Source: Sphingobacterium sp. lm-10
Lineage (GTDB): Bacteria > Bacteroidota > Bacteroidia > Sphingobacteriales > Sphingobacteriaceae
Length of the DNA: 64,000 bases
Direction: 5' to 3'
Assembly (NCBI RefSeq): GCF_023554555.1
Contig: NZ_JAMJWC010000002.1
Coordinates: 124,001 to 188,000, forward strand
Part shown: piece after piece, positions 53,346-62,644 of the stretch
Layout of the letters: each line of letters starts with the position of its first letter
Numbering within the stretch: the stretch's first letter is position 1
Notes under the pieces: generated by a model
Database searches by the model: none
What the model saw: the letters and a program-made list of their open reading frames with translations, nothing else
What the model was told of the DNA's origin: nothing
Made by a program: the position numbers and the translations under genes

Positions 53346-54287
53346 ATGTTAACGAACACAAAGATTTCATTTATTCTACCTGCTTACAAAGGGCGCTTTC
53401 TTCGGGATGCGATAAGGAGCATCTTAAATCAGACATATCCAAATTATGAACTCGTCGTTATCGATGATTGTTCACCTGAAGATTTAAAAACCATCGTGGA
53501 AGAATTTCAGGATAGCCGCATCCAATACATCCGTAACCCCGAAAACATCGGTGGAACTAATTTAGTAAAACAATGGAATCATTGCCTTCAGTATGCACAT
53601 GGAGAATATGTTATTCTTGCTGCCGATGATGATACTTACCATCCCGATTTTTTGTCGGAATGCATCGCTTTATCTAGAAGCTATCCAACAGTAGATCTAA
53701 TCCATAGTCGCGTAACAGTGATTAACGAAGAAAATCAACTTATCGGAATTGACGGACTAGTCCCTGAAAAACTCTCAAAACATGGCTTTCTCTATTACTG
53801 GTTACAAGGGGTAGTATATACCTGTATCGGTAACTATATGTTTAAAAGGAATGCTATCGTTGAGAAAAAATTCATCGATTTTCCTTCCGCTTTCTGTTCA
53901 GATGCAGCAACAGTGATTGATCTAGCAGAAAATGGAGTAGCGAGTACGAAAGAAATGCTATTCAATTTTCGCATTTCATCCATTCACCTTTCCAGCAGCA
54001 AGCAGCATTTAGAGAAAAAACTAACTGCAAATAGCTTATTTTATCAGTGGTTATTAGAACTAGCATACGTTCTCCCCAAAAAGCCTCTGGAGCAATTTTA
54101 TTTTCAATCAAACAACCGAAACTACATCTTAGAGAAATGCGCTTATGATTACTATAATCAAGTTATAAAACACCTGCCATGGTACAAGATTCATAAAATT
54201 ACGGAATGTAAATTAATCTCCGGTAAAAAGAAGGCAGTAATGGCCGCTCGGTTTATTATCAACAAGCTGTTAAAACCAAAACCCTAA
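53346..54287 (+). CDS. Family 2 glycosyltransferase
   Basis: 313 residues from ATG 53346; an in-frame GTG at 53310 would add 12 residues directly after the previous stop. SFILPAYKGRFLRDAIRSILNQTY, ELVVIDDCSPEDL, NPENIGGTNLVKQWNHCL, ILAADDDTY. Same internal pattern as the preceding gene. The GT8 gene follows after 3 nt. Confidence 0.9.
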   Translation: MLTNTKISFILPAYKGRFLRDAIRSILNQTYPNYELVVIDDCSPEDLKTIVEEFQDSRIQYIRNPENIGGTNLVKQWNHCLQYAHGEYVILAADDDTYHPDFLSECIALSRSYPTVDLIHSRVTVINEENQLIGIDGLVPEKLSKHGFLYYWLQGVVYTCIGNYMFKRNAIVEKKFIDFPSAFCSDAATVIDLAENGVASTKEMLFNFRISSIHLSSSKQHLEKKLTANSLFYQWLLELAYVLPKKPLEQFYFQSNNRNYILEKCAYDYYNQVIKHLPWYKIHKITECKLISGKKKAVMAARFIINKLLKPKP

Positions 54288-54290
54288 GCA

Positions 54291-55244
54291 ATGGAGACAA
54301 CCTCAGCTAACTTTGATCCTGTGCCAATCGTAATGGCCTTCACACCAAACTATTTGATTCCAGCCTGCGTGAGCATGCTCTCTGTTCTTCGTAATGCACA
54401 TGCCTCAGACCACTTCCATTTTATCTGTCTGCTCAGTGAACCCCTTGACCAACCATCTCGAGCTATTTTACAGAAAATAGTAGGAGAGCAAACAGCACTA
54501 TCTTTTGTCGACATGGATAATCGGTTGAGTCATGTTTACGTTATTGAAAAGTATACCATAGCAGCATCCTATAGATTACTGATTCCCGAACTATTGCCCC
54601 AGTACGATAAAGTGTTGTATATGGATTGTGATATGATTATCCAGAATGATGTGGCAAAATTGTTTAGAGAAACTGATCTCTCCCATAATTATATGGCAGG
54701 AGTTCAGGAAGCAACGCTACCAGAGCAAGAAGAACACCTGTCGGCCATCGGCTGTAAATCGGGCGAATATATAAATAGCGGGTTTCTATTAATGAATTTA
54801 AAAGCGCTTCGCGCAGATGATATGGTAACGAAGTTTTTGAAGGCCGCACAAGACGAAACGCTGGAATTTCCCGATCAAGACGTTATCAATATGCTCTGCA
54901 AAGGAAAATTATTAGCATTACGGCCCATTTGGAACAGTATCAGAACTTTCTTTTTGCCTCAATACAAAAGTTACTTTCTGAGATATTATCCCGAGCAAGA
55001 ATGGAACGATGTGCAAGATCATGGAAATATACACTACACCGGTCCAAAGCCTTGGAATGGATTTACGATCAAATTTGACTTGTGGTGGCGGTTATATCTC
55101 GAAATTCCTGCATGGATTCGGCGTCAATATCCTTTTAATAAAAAAGTTTTTTACTTCTTTAAGATTTACCAGACGCAGATAGGTCGGCTATTAATTGATG
55201 GGTTACAAGATATTTACCGCAGCAGTAAACAAAGAAATGGATAG
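54291..55244 (+). CDS. Family 8 glycosyltransferase (LgtC/GspA-like)
   Basis: 317 residues. PIVMAFTPNYLIPACVSMLSVL, the DxD metal site YMDCDMIIQND, the NSGFLLMNL substrate loop, FPDQDVINML and HYTGPKPWNG near the C-terminus, as in GT8 retaining galactosyl/glucosyltransferases. Acts on a lipid-linked acceptor in this locus. The next gene starts 8 bp before its stop. Confidence 0.94.
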   Translation: METTSANFDPVPIVMAFTPNYLIPACVSMLSVLRNAHASDHFHFICLLSEPLDQPSRAILQKIVGEQTALSFVDMDNRLSHVYVIEKYTIAASYRLLIPELLPQYDKVLYMDCDMIIQNDVAKLFRETDLSHNYMAGVQEATLPEQEEHLSAIGCKSGEYINSGFLLMNLKALRADDMVTKFLKAAQDETLEFPDQDVINMLCKGKLLALRPIWNSIRTFFLPQYKSYFLRYYPEQEWNDVQDHGNIHYTGPKPWNGFTIKFDLWWRLYLEIPAWIRRQYPFNKKVFYFFKIYQTQIGRLLIDGLQDIYRSSKQRNG

Positions 55245-56094
55245 GCATGCTTACTTAATTCTTGCGCACGCAGATTTTCACGTTTTGTCGCTTCTCATCG
55301 ATCGGATTGATGATCCGAATAACGATGTTTTTATTCATTTTGATAAGAAGGTAAAACACGTACCCAAACTTATCACTAAATGGTCTCATATCACAATTAT
55401 TGATGACCCTGTGGACATAAGGTGGGGGCACTTATCTATGTTAGAGGCAGAATATAAACTTTTTGAGTCTGCTATACGTAACGCCGATTCTTATCGCTAC
55501 TATCACTTGATCTCGGGCACACATTACCCAATTTGTTCAAAGGCTGATATTCAGGCATACTTCCGAGATAAATCGGAGAATATACTAATGCCTATGGATA
55601 CAAGTTCTAAGGAAATAGAACTAAAGCTTAATCGCTATAATTTATTTGTAAAAAACTTTAATCATCGGACACCATTTCTTAAAAAATTAGATCAGCTTTT
55701 TTGGCACGGAAGTATCAAGATACAGCAATGGTTAAACATAAAAAGACGACCTATTGCCTCCGCTACAAAAGCTTCCCAATGGATGAGTCTAAATCGTAGT
55801 GCTATCCTGTATCTTTTGAAAAACAAAAAACTAATCCTGGCTCGATATAACAGAACGCTCTGCCCCGATGAGTTTTTTATTCCATCAACCCTAAACGCTG
55901 CACCAGAAAATTTCGACATACTGTTTGTTAATGATCTTCTTTTTTGTGAGTTTGAAGGGCCTAACCCAAGAGTTTTTATGGAAAGCGATTTAGAAACATT
56001 GAAAACAGCGCGCTATTTATTTGCGCGAAAGTTTAATGACAAAAATAGTAATGTGATCCACGCACTAAATAAGTTTTATAGTCTCCCTAAATAA
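55237..56094 (+). CDS. Family 14 (core-2/I-branching type) glycosyltransferase, copy 1
   Basis: 285 residues from ATG 55237 (MDRHAYLILAHADFHVL); the longer frame from 55195 overlaps GT8 further and has no better signal. Bacterial GT14 pattern: HAYLILAHADF, NDVFIHFDKK, VDIRWGHLSMLEAEYKLF, YYHLISGTHYPIC, CPDEFFIPSTL. Donor usually UDP-GlcNAc or UDP-xylose. The following gene encodes the same family, so the pair arose by duplication and probably makes two linkages. Confidence 0.92.
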   Translation: MDRHAYLILAHADFHVLSLLIDRIDDPNNDVFIHFDKKVKHVPKLITKWSHITIIDDPVDIRWGHLSMLEAEYKLFESAIRNADSYRYYHLISGTHYPICSKADIQAYFRDKSENILMPMDTSSKEIELKLNRYNLFVKNFNHRTPFLKKLDQLFWHGSIKIQQWLNIKRRPIASATKASQWMSLNRSAILYLLKNKKLILARYNRTLCPDEFFIPSTLNAAPENFDILFVNDLLFCEFEGPNPRVFMESDLETLKTARYLFARKFNDKNSNVIHALNKFYSLPK

Positions 56095-56103
56095 TAACCT
56101 GTG

Positions 56104-57012
56104 ATGTCAGAAGCTCTCAATACGTGTTTTACAGTCTCCGATCGCCATGCCTACCTAATCTTGGCTCACCACGAATTTGAAGTGCTAGCCTATTTGGTCG
56201 CTGCATTAGACGACTCTCGCAACGATATCTATATCCATTACGACAAAAAGCTTTCCCACTTGCCGCAAATCTCTACCCAAAAGGCTAAGCTAATTATTCT
56301 GGAAAAGCGCATAGACGTCCGCTGGGGAGACGTTAGTGTAGTCGCAGCTGAGTTATTATTGTTTGAGAGTGCATACCTCCAAGGAAACTACAGCTACTAT
56401 CATTTGCTGTCTGGAGTAGATTTACCTTTGTATAATCAAGATTATGTGCATCGCTTTTTTAAAAAAAGAGAGGGAAAGGAGTTTATAGGCTTCTCTTGTG
56501 GAGATCAAAGAAAGCACATAGAACGTAAAGTACAACGTTATCATCTATTTCCGAACCACTTTCGAGGCGAAAATACCATGATAAATTTTACTAGGAAAGG
56601 TATGAGATTTCTTTGGCTACGCATGCAACTTGCTTTAGGTATTAAAAGAAATCGGGAGATCATATTCAAAAAAGGCACACAATGGGTAAGTCTTACCCAC
56701 AATTTTGTCGCGTATATCTTGACAAAAAAAGAAGAAACACTCCATAGATACCGCAATACATTCTGTGCAGATGAAATTGTCGTACAGACACTTTGCTGGA
56801 ACTCTCCGTTCCGAGAGGCCATTTATGACCTCCAAAATGAAGCAGAAGGAAGTCAGCGGATGATTCAGTGGATAGACAATCAAATTTATGATTGGGAGCT
56901 AAAGGATTTTTCTAAACTTATATCATCTGACCTTCTTTTCGCTCGGAAATTCAACAGTCAGTCTTCTGAATTGTTGAACAAATTAGCTGATCATATAAAT
57001 GGTTCAAAATGA
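56104..57012 (+). CDS. Family 14 (core-2/I-branching type) glycosyltransferase, copy 2
   Basis: 302 residues from ATG 56104 (GTG 56101 is adjacent). Same string of motifs as copy 1: HAYLILAHHEFEVL, NDIYIHYDKK, IDVRWGDVSVVAAELLLF, YYHLLSGVDLPLY, FCADEIVVQTL. The two copies are diverged, sharing motifs rather than long identity, so the duplication is old. Its TGA overlaps the acyltransferase ATG. Confidence 0.92.
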   Translation: MSEALNTCFTVSDRHAYLILAHHEFEVLAYLVAALDDSRNDIYIHYDKKLSHLPQISTQKAKLIILEKRIDVRWGDVSVVAAELLLFESAYLQGNYSYYHLLSGVDLPLYNQDYVHRFFKKREGKEFIGFSCGDQRKHIERKVQRYHLFPNHFRGENTMINFTRKGMRFLWLRMQLALGIKRNREIIFKKGTQWVSLTHNFVAYILTKKEETLHRYRNTFCADEIVVQTLCWNSPFREAIYDLQNEAEGSQRMIQWIDNQIYDWELKDFSKLISSDLLFARKFNSQSSELLNKLADHINGSK

Positions 57013-58091
57013 AAAAGATAATTACAATGGACCAGAGACAGTCCGAAATTATTGAATTCTTACGATTTCCACTGATCGTTTTGGTGGTATATGTGCACAT
57101 GCTTCCATTCGAACAACAACCAATACTCTTCGAATTGAACATTCGGAATATGTACGTGCTTATCTCGGAATTAATATCGCATCACATCGGTCGTATAGCC
57201 GTACCTTGCTTTTTTCTTTTTTCAGGATATTTCTTTTTCCTAAAAATAACGACATGGAGCAATCGGCTATATTTTGACAACTTAAAAAAACGCTATCAAA
57301 CTCTTCTAATACCGTACATCCTATGGAATAGTATTTTGATCATAGCCATTCTAGCAAAAAACACCCTATTTGTAGCATTGGACTTACCCACCGATGAGAG
57401 CTATGCACAGTTTTCTCACGTCTCTCTATATGATTTATTTTGGGGAATGCCCGTCAACTTTCCACTATGGTATCTGCGAGATCTAATCGCAATGACAATT
57501 ATATCTCCACTATTTTTTTATTTCTTCAAGCACCTCAAGATCTATGGCTTACTTATCCTCGCTGTTTTTTATCTGAGTGTTTTCGAATCTGGCCTTCCTG
57601 GTTTAAGTAGTACGGCTATATTTTTTTTCGGAGCGGGCGCATACTTAGGCCTACATAAGCAGAATATGCTACAATTGTCAATGCGCTATGGTAAACGCTC
57701 TTTTTATATCGCAATAGTTTGCTTAATGATCGCCACTTACTACACAGCGATGCCACAAAATGAATACTGGATTCGCTTTTACGCTTTATTTGCAGCTGCT
57801 AGTATTCTTTACGTAGGGAATAGGTTAATTTCATTCAAGAGACTTCGAGAGCTTGTGCTTCCATTGGCACAAACCGCATTTTTTATTTACGCTATACATT
57901 TAATTTATATTCTCAATTGGTTGAAAGGTGGGCTTCGAAAATCGCTGAATTTTTTACCCGACTTTTTTTTAATCGTGGGCTATTTTTTGGTGCCCATCAT
58001 CTGCGTACTCGTTATCTCCGTTATTTATTCTATGATGAAAAGGTATCTTCCAAAAACGTTAAGCGTTCTTACTGGTAATCGTGCCAAATAA
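57009..58091 (+). CDS. Acyltransferase family 3 membrane protein
   Basis: 360 residues, about ten membrane helices. The family start EIIEFLRFPLIVLVVYVHM contains the R..H region, with LWYLRDLI in the middle and FFIYAIHL near the end, as in O-acyltransferases that acetylate or succinylate surface glycans. The catalytic histidine would be H in VYVHM. Its ATG overlaps the preceding stop (ATGA), so translation is coupled. Confidence 0.9.
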   Translation: MKKIITMDQRQSEIIEFLRFPLIVLVVYVHMLPFEQQPILFELNIRNMYVLISELISHHIGRIAVPCFFLFSGYFFFLKITTWSNRLYFDNLKKRYQTLLIPYILWNSILIIAILAKNTLFVALDLPTDESYAQFSHVSLYDLFWGMPVNFPLWYLRDLIAMTIISPLFFYFFKHLKIYGLLILAVFYLSVFESGLPGLSSTAIFFFGAGAYLGLHKQNMLQLSMRYGKRSFYIAIVCLMIATYYTAMPQNEYWIRFYALFAAASILYVGNRLISFKRLRELVLPLAQTAFFIYAIHLIYILNWLKGGLRKSLNFLPDFFLIVGYFLVPIICVLVISVIYSMMKRYLPKTLSVLTGNRAK

Positions 58092-58105
58092 AACTATTTT
58101 TACAT

Positions 58106-59107
58106 ATGCTCACGATTAATCCCATCGTTTCTATCATCATCCCTGTGTATAATGCTTACGCAACATTACCTGTTTGTTTACAAAGTTTAAAGAAGCTCGA
58201 CTACCCATACCTACAGCTAATATTCATCGATGACTGTAGCACAGACGGAAGCGCGGGGTTGATACAACGATTTATAGATTCGTGGACGGACGCAATTAGT
58301 AAAGAAGCTTTACTAATTGCACTCGAACACAATCAAGGAGTGGCAGCTGCACGCAATACCGGAATAGACCATGCTACGGGAGAATACATCTACTATGTTG
58401 ATGCAGACGACGAGCTGGATCCCAAAACTATTCGTGAAGCCGTAGAAGCCGCTGAACACAACCAGTCAGATATTGTTGGTTTTAATTGGTACCTCGCGTT
58501 TAAAACCAATAAGCGCCGGATGACTCAGCCGGCATTTACATCAGCTACTGATGCATTGGAAAAAATGATGAGTGGGTCGATGCGATGGAATCTATGGCTC
58601 TTTTTAGTGAAACGTGCTCTTTACGAAGACAATCAAATCCGCTTTACACCGGGCATGAATATGGGAGAAGACCTACTCGTAATGATCATGTTATTTTCAT
58701 CAACGAATAAAGTTACGCACCTAGACCAATACCTCTATCTATACCGCCAGTCTAATAGTGAATCCCTGACAAAAACCTATTCGGAAGCACACATAGAGCA
58801 AGTAATGAGCAACGTGACCAAGGCAATAGATTTTCTGGGTAAAACTCCGCAAAAGTTTAATTTGAAAAAATATGCTGCCTTTTTAAAATTAAACATAAAG
58901 CTGCCGCTATTGATTTCAGGTACGACAAGCCAATACAAACGTTGGAAAACGTGGTTTCCGGAAGCCAACGAATATGCAGGTAAAAACCCAAGCATTTCAT
59001 GGCGCACTCGGATGCTGGAACGATGGGCCTTTAACGAGAAATTCTGGGCCATTCGGTTATATTATTATTTAGTGATTCGGCTGGTGTATGGTGTCATCTA
59101 TAAATAA
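58106..59107 (+). CDS. Family 2 glycosyltransferase
   Basis: 333 residues. VSIIIPVYNAYATLPVCLQSL, LIFIDDCSTDGS, AAARNTGIDHATGEYIYYVDADDELD; acceptor-side GMNMGEDLLVMIM. The order and length fit EpsJ/WaaA-like GT2 enzymes of capsule loci. Followed after 6 nt by the polymerase-like gene. Confidence 0.93.
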   Translation: MLTINPIVSIIIPVYNAYATLPVCLQSLKKLDYPYLQLIFIDDCSTDGSAGLIQRFIDSWTDAISKEALLIALEHNQGVAAARNTGIDHATGEYIYYVDADDELDPKTIREAVEAAEHNQSDIVGFNWYLAFKTNKRRMTQPAFTSATDALEKMMSGSMRWNLWLFLVKRALYEDNQIRFTPGMNMGEDLLVMIMLFSSTNKVTHLDQYLYLYRQSNSESLTKTYSEAHIEQVMSNVTKAIDFLGKTPQKFNLKKYAAFLKLNIKLPLLISGTTSQYKRWKTWFPEANEYAGKNPSISWRTRMLERWAFNEKFWAIRLYYYLVIRLVYGVIYK

Positions 59108-59113
59108 ATATGT

Positions 59114-60403
59114 ATGATTCGGCTTACGATATATATCCTCTTCGGCATTTTAACTAGTTTCTATCTATTTCCTTTTAGTTTTACGTTTATTCCACAAACG
59201 ATCAACACTAAAATTATGATTGGCTTTTTAGGAGTCTTCATGATGATATTCAATACGATTCGTAATGAACGCCTTACTATGACCTCTGGGATAGTGGGCT
59301 CAATTGCTTTTTCCTTTCTATTTTCTTTAGTTTGCTTTATTGCGGCGGATATAAATAGCACTAATGACTATGCTTATGCAAGCTATATCGTTAGTATGTC
59401 TCTTTGGCTTTTAGGCGCGTATGGACTATGTGCACTATATCGTGTACTACATGGCGAAGTTAGCTTTCGTGTAGTTACTTTTTACCTGGCAGCGGTATGT
59501 GCTGGTCAGTGTATTATTGCGTTAATGATCGATAACATTCCTTCAGTCCAACTTTTTGTAGATTCTTTCGTTGTACAAGGGCAGGAGTTCTTTGAAGATG
59601 TAGACCGGCTTTATGGTATTGGTGCCGCACTAGATCCTGCAGGAGTTAGGTTTTCTGTTGTGCTCATTCTAATTGCCGCAGTTTTGAATCATGATATAGA
59701 TACACGCAAAAACAATTTCTACATTTTATTTTTATTATTAACCTTCTTTATTATTACCGTTGTTGGAAATATAATTTCCAGAACGACGATATTGGGTTTA
59801 GCCTGTGCCGGATTATATTTTATGCTATCTTCAGGCGTATTTCGCACTTTAATTACGCAAGATGCCATAAAGCTAGCCACATTGTTTGCCCTTTTTCTAA
59901 CATTTGCTGTAGTAATAAGTGTATATCTTTATGAAACAAACGAAGCCTTTTATAAATATATACGTTTCGCCTTTGAAGGTTTCTTCAATTTCGTTGAGAA
60001 AGGGGAGTGGCGTACAGATTCTACGGATAAGCTTAATCGAGAGATGTGGATATGGCCTACAGATTTTAAAACATGGATCATCGGAAGCGGTCTTTTCGAC
60101 AATTTTGTTTATAACACAGATATTGGATACTGCCGATTTATCTTGTATTGTGGGCTAATTGGCTTTGGTATTTTTGCTGCTTTTTTCGTGTATTTGCCCA
60201 TGTATTTCGCTCGCGCGAATCCCCAGTACACCTTTATGTTTCTACTGTTGATGGCGCTTAGTTTTATGATATGGGTAAAGGTAGCAACGGATATTTTCCA
60301 GTTTTATGCGCTTTTCTTTTGTCTGGACAAATTTGCTAATGATCGTATACCTAACCAAAATAGAAGCTATGAAAATCGCGTATTGCGTCCTAGGTACATT
60401 TAA
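59114..60403 (+). CDS. O-antigen polymerase-like polytopic membrane protein (Wzy candidate)
   Basis: 429 residues with about eleven hydrophobic segments and a soluble loop (about 295-330, FVEKGEWRTDSTDKLNREMWIWP) between two of them, the layout of Wzy polymerases and O-antigen ligases. RTDS-x-KLNREM-x-W and the GSGLFDNF phrase recall the periplasmic loop of Wzy-type proteins. No sequence motif is diagnostic, so the call rests on topology and context. The following GT4 gene starts 35 bp before its stop. Confidence 0.75.
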   Translation: MIRLTIYILFGILTSFYLFPFSFTFIPQTINTKIMIGFLGVFMMIFNTIRNERLTMTSGIVGSIAFSFLFSLVCFIAADINSTNDYAYASYIVSMSLWLLGAYGLCALYRVLHGEVSFRVVTFYLAAVCAGQCIIALMIDNIPSVQLFVDSFVVQGQEFFEDVDRLYGIGAALDPAGVRFSVVLILIAAVLNHDIDTRKNNFYILFLLLTFFIITVVGNIISRTTILGLACAGLYFMLSSGVFRTLITQDAIKLATLFALFLTFAVVISVYLYETNEAFYKYIRFAFEGFFNFVEKGEWRTDSTDKLNREMWIWPTDFKTWIIGSGLFDNFVYNTDIGYCRFILYCGLIGFGIFAAFFVYLPMYFARANPQYTFMFLLLMALSFMIWVKVATDIFQFYALFFCLDKFANDRIPNQNRSYENRVLRPRYI

Positions 60404-61529
60404 TTCAGGTGGCATGGAGCGGGTATTGGCAAATAAAGCCAATTACTTGTCAAAAATTGGTCATGAGGTAACTATTATCACAACTGATCAACAGGAGAGA
60501 GTATCCTACTACTCCCTAAACACTGCGATTAAATGCGTTGATCTGCAGCTTAATTATACGGATGATCTTAACAAGGGCTTGGTTACACGATTAATCGCTT
60601 ATACAATAAAGCAAAAAAAACATCGTACACGGCTCAGTCAACTTCTAAAAAAATTATGTTGTAATGTTGTGATCTCGCTTTTTGACCATGATGCAACTAT
60701 ACTTCCACAAATAAACGATGGCAGTAAGAAGATCTTGGAAATTCATTTCTCTCGCTATAAAAGGCTACAATATAATAGAAAGGGGTTTTGGAAATGGGTG
60801 GATGCATATAGGAGCTATAAAGACCTGAGTCTGGTAAAAAAATTTAGTCGCTTCATCGTCTTAACGGAAGAAGATAAAGGCTATTGGGGTACCGTTCCTC
60901 ACATACATGTTATTCCAAATGCAAATAGCTTTGTTCCAAAAAATCTCGCAACAGGGAGCAACAATCGAGTCATTGCAGTAGGTCGGTACGATGCCCAGAA
61001 AAATTTTTCAGACCTGATTGAAGCCTGGCGATTAGTGGCGAATGATTGTACGGACTGGTCTTTAACTATCTATGGCCATGGCCCCCAAAAGCAACAATTA
61101 CAACAACTAATTGATCGCCTTGATCTCAATAACTCGGTAACGCTGCACCCTCCGGTGGTGGATATAGAGAAAGCATATACGGATAGTGCCATTTTAGCGA
61201 TGACATCCCGGTATGAAGGTTTGCCCATGGCATTATTAGAGGGGCAGTCTTGTGGTCTTCCGTTAGTCTCGTATGCGTGTAAATGCGGGCCACGCGATAT
61301 CATTCGAAACGGTTTTAATGGATATCTTATAGACGAAAGTAATGTCGCTGGAATGGCCGCCCAATTAGTGAAACTAATTCGCGACCCGGCGCTGCGAATT
61401 CATTTAGGAAAAAATGCCGCACAAATGGCGCATAACTATGCAGAAGACAAAATTATGAATCAATGGTTATCTTTATTCGAAGATGTACTACGCGTGGATA
61501 AAGACGAGTTAAAATATAAAAGCGTATAG
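60369..61529 (+). CDS. Family 4 glycosyltransferase
   Basis: 386 residues from ATG 60369 (MKIAYCVLGTFNSGGMERVL). GT-B fold: N-terminal GGMERV phosphate-binding loop, linker AVGRYDAQKNFSDLIEAW, and the C-terminal E-x7-E in EGLPMALLEGQSCG, preceded by AMTSRYE. Resembles GalNAc/Glc-transferases of capsule loci. Overlaps the upstream gene by 35 bp. Confidence 0.94.
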   Translation: MKIAYCVLGTFNSGGMERVLANKANYLSKIGHEVTIITTDQQERVSYYSLNTAIKCVDLQLNYTDDLNKGLVTRLIAYTIKQKKHRTRLSQLLKKLCCNVVISLFDHDATILPQINDGSKKILEIHFSRYKRLQYNRKGFWKWVDAYRSYKDLSLVKKFSRFIVLTEEDKGYWGTVPHIHVIPNANSFVPKNLATGSNNRVIAVGRYDAQKNFSDLIEAWRLVANDCTDWSLTIYGHGPQKQQLQQLIDRLDLNNSVTLHPPVVDIEKAYTDSAILAMTSRYEGLPMALLEGQSCGLPLVSYACKCGPRDIIRNGFNGYLIDESNVAGMAAQLVKLIRDPALRIHLGKNAAQMAHNYAEDKIMNQWLSLFEDVLRVDKDELKYKSV

Positions 61530-61534
61530 ATTAA

Positions 61535-62644
61535 ATGAGAAAAACCATTGTCATTTCGGCGGTAAATTTAGTGGAAGCAGGTACCTTGACCATTTTAAAA
61601 GACTGTCTATCCTATCTTTCAACACTAGCTGTCGATCCAGCATATAGAGTAGTGGCCATCGTGCATGATAAAGAATTAGCCAAGTTTCCAGATATAGAAT
61701 ATATAGAGACGCGCTGGCCGAAGAAACGATGGATAAACCGTTTGTGGTATGAGTATGTAAGTCTAAATTCGATCTCGAAGCAGATTGGAAGCATAGACCT
61801 ATGGTTCTCCTTACACGATACCAGCCCTAATGTAATAGCCAAACGTCAGGCTGTCTATTGTCACAATACCTATGCTTTTTATAAACGAAAAATGCATGAC
61901 TGGTTATTCTCACCAAAAATTGCAGCAATATCCGCTTCTACTAAATATATTTATCGCACCAATATCCATCGAAATAGTTTTCTGGTGGTGCAGCAAGTCT
62001 GGTTTAGAAAAGCCATGTCAGACATGTTTGGTTTCGATGAAAAACGTATCATAGTGGCTCCGCCAGAACGCGAAAAACATATTCCGATAACAAACCAAGA
62101 TAATACATCGGATGCGCTTTACAAATTTATATACGCAGCATCTCCTAATAGTCATAAAAACTTTGAAGTGCTTTGCGAAGCGGCAGAAATTTTAGAACGT
62201 CGTAGCGTTCAGAATTTTCAGATTCGTATTACTGTTAAGGGAACTGAAAATGCCTACGCCAAATGGTTATTCAAAAAGTGGGGACACCTAAAAACCTTGG
62301 ATTTTGGCGGTTTTGTGGATAGAAAACACCTTTTTGATATTTATGCAGGTAGCAATTGTATGATCTTTCCTTCCAAAGTGGAAAGTTGGGGGTTGCCTAT
62401 ATCCGAATTTGCGCTATGGGAAAAACCGATGCTTCTAGCGGATCTTCCCTACACACGTGAAACGGCTGCAGGAAACAAAGCTGTCTCTTTTTTCGATCCC
62501 AGCGACGCAAAAGAACTGGCTATACAGATGGAAAAATTAATTAGTGGCGACGGATCTTTTCTAACATCTGTACCACAAAACCCCATAGCAGAACCCGTTG
62601 CACATAGCTGGAGCGAATTATTTAAAACGTTATTACATGGATAA
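61535..62644 (+). CDS. Family 4-type glycosyltransferase
   Basis: 369 residues. GT-B with N-terminal VISAVNLVEAGTLTILKDCL and C-terminal SKVESWGLPISEFALWEKP, containing the E-x7-E. The N-terminal part is divergent from typical GT4 enzymes. Donor unknown. The next GT4 gene starts 8 bp before its stop. Confidence 0.88.
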   Translation: MRKTIVISAVNLVEAGTLTILKDCLSYLSTLAVDPAYRVVAIVHDKELAKFPDIEYIETRWPKKRWINRLWYEYVSLNSISKQIGSIDLWFSLHDTSPNVIAKRQAVYCHNTYAFYKRKMHDWLFSPKIAAISASTKYIYRTNIHRNSFLVVQQVWFRKAMSDMFGFDEKRIIVAPPEREKHIPITNQDNTSDALYKFIYAASPNSHKNFEVLCEAAEILERRSVQNFQIRITVKGTENAYAKWLFKKWGHLKTLDFGGFVDRKHLFDIYAGSNCMIFPSKVESWGLPISEFALWEKPMLLADLPYTRETAAGNKAVSFFDPSDAKELAIQMEKLISGDGSFLTSVPQNPIAEPVAHSWSELFKTLLHG

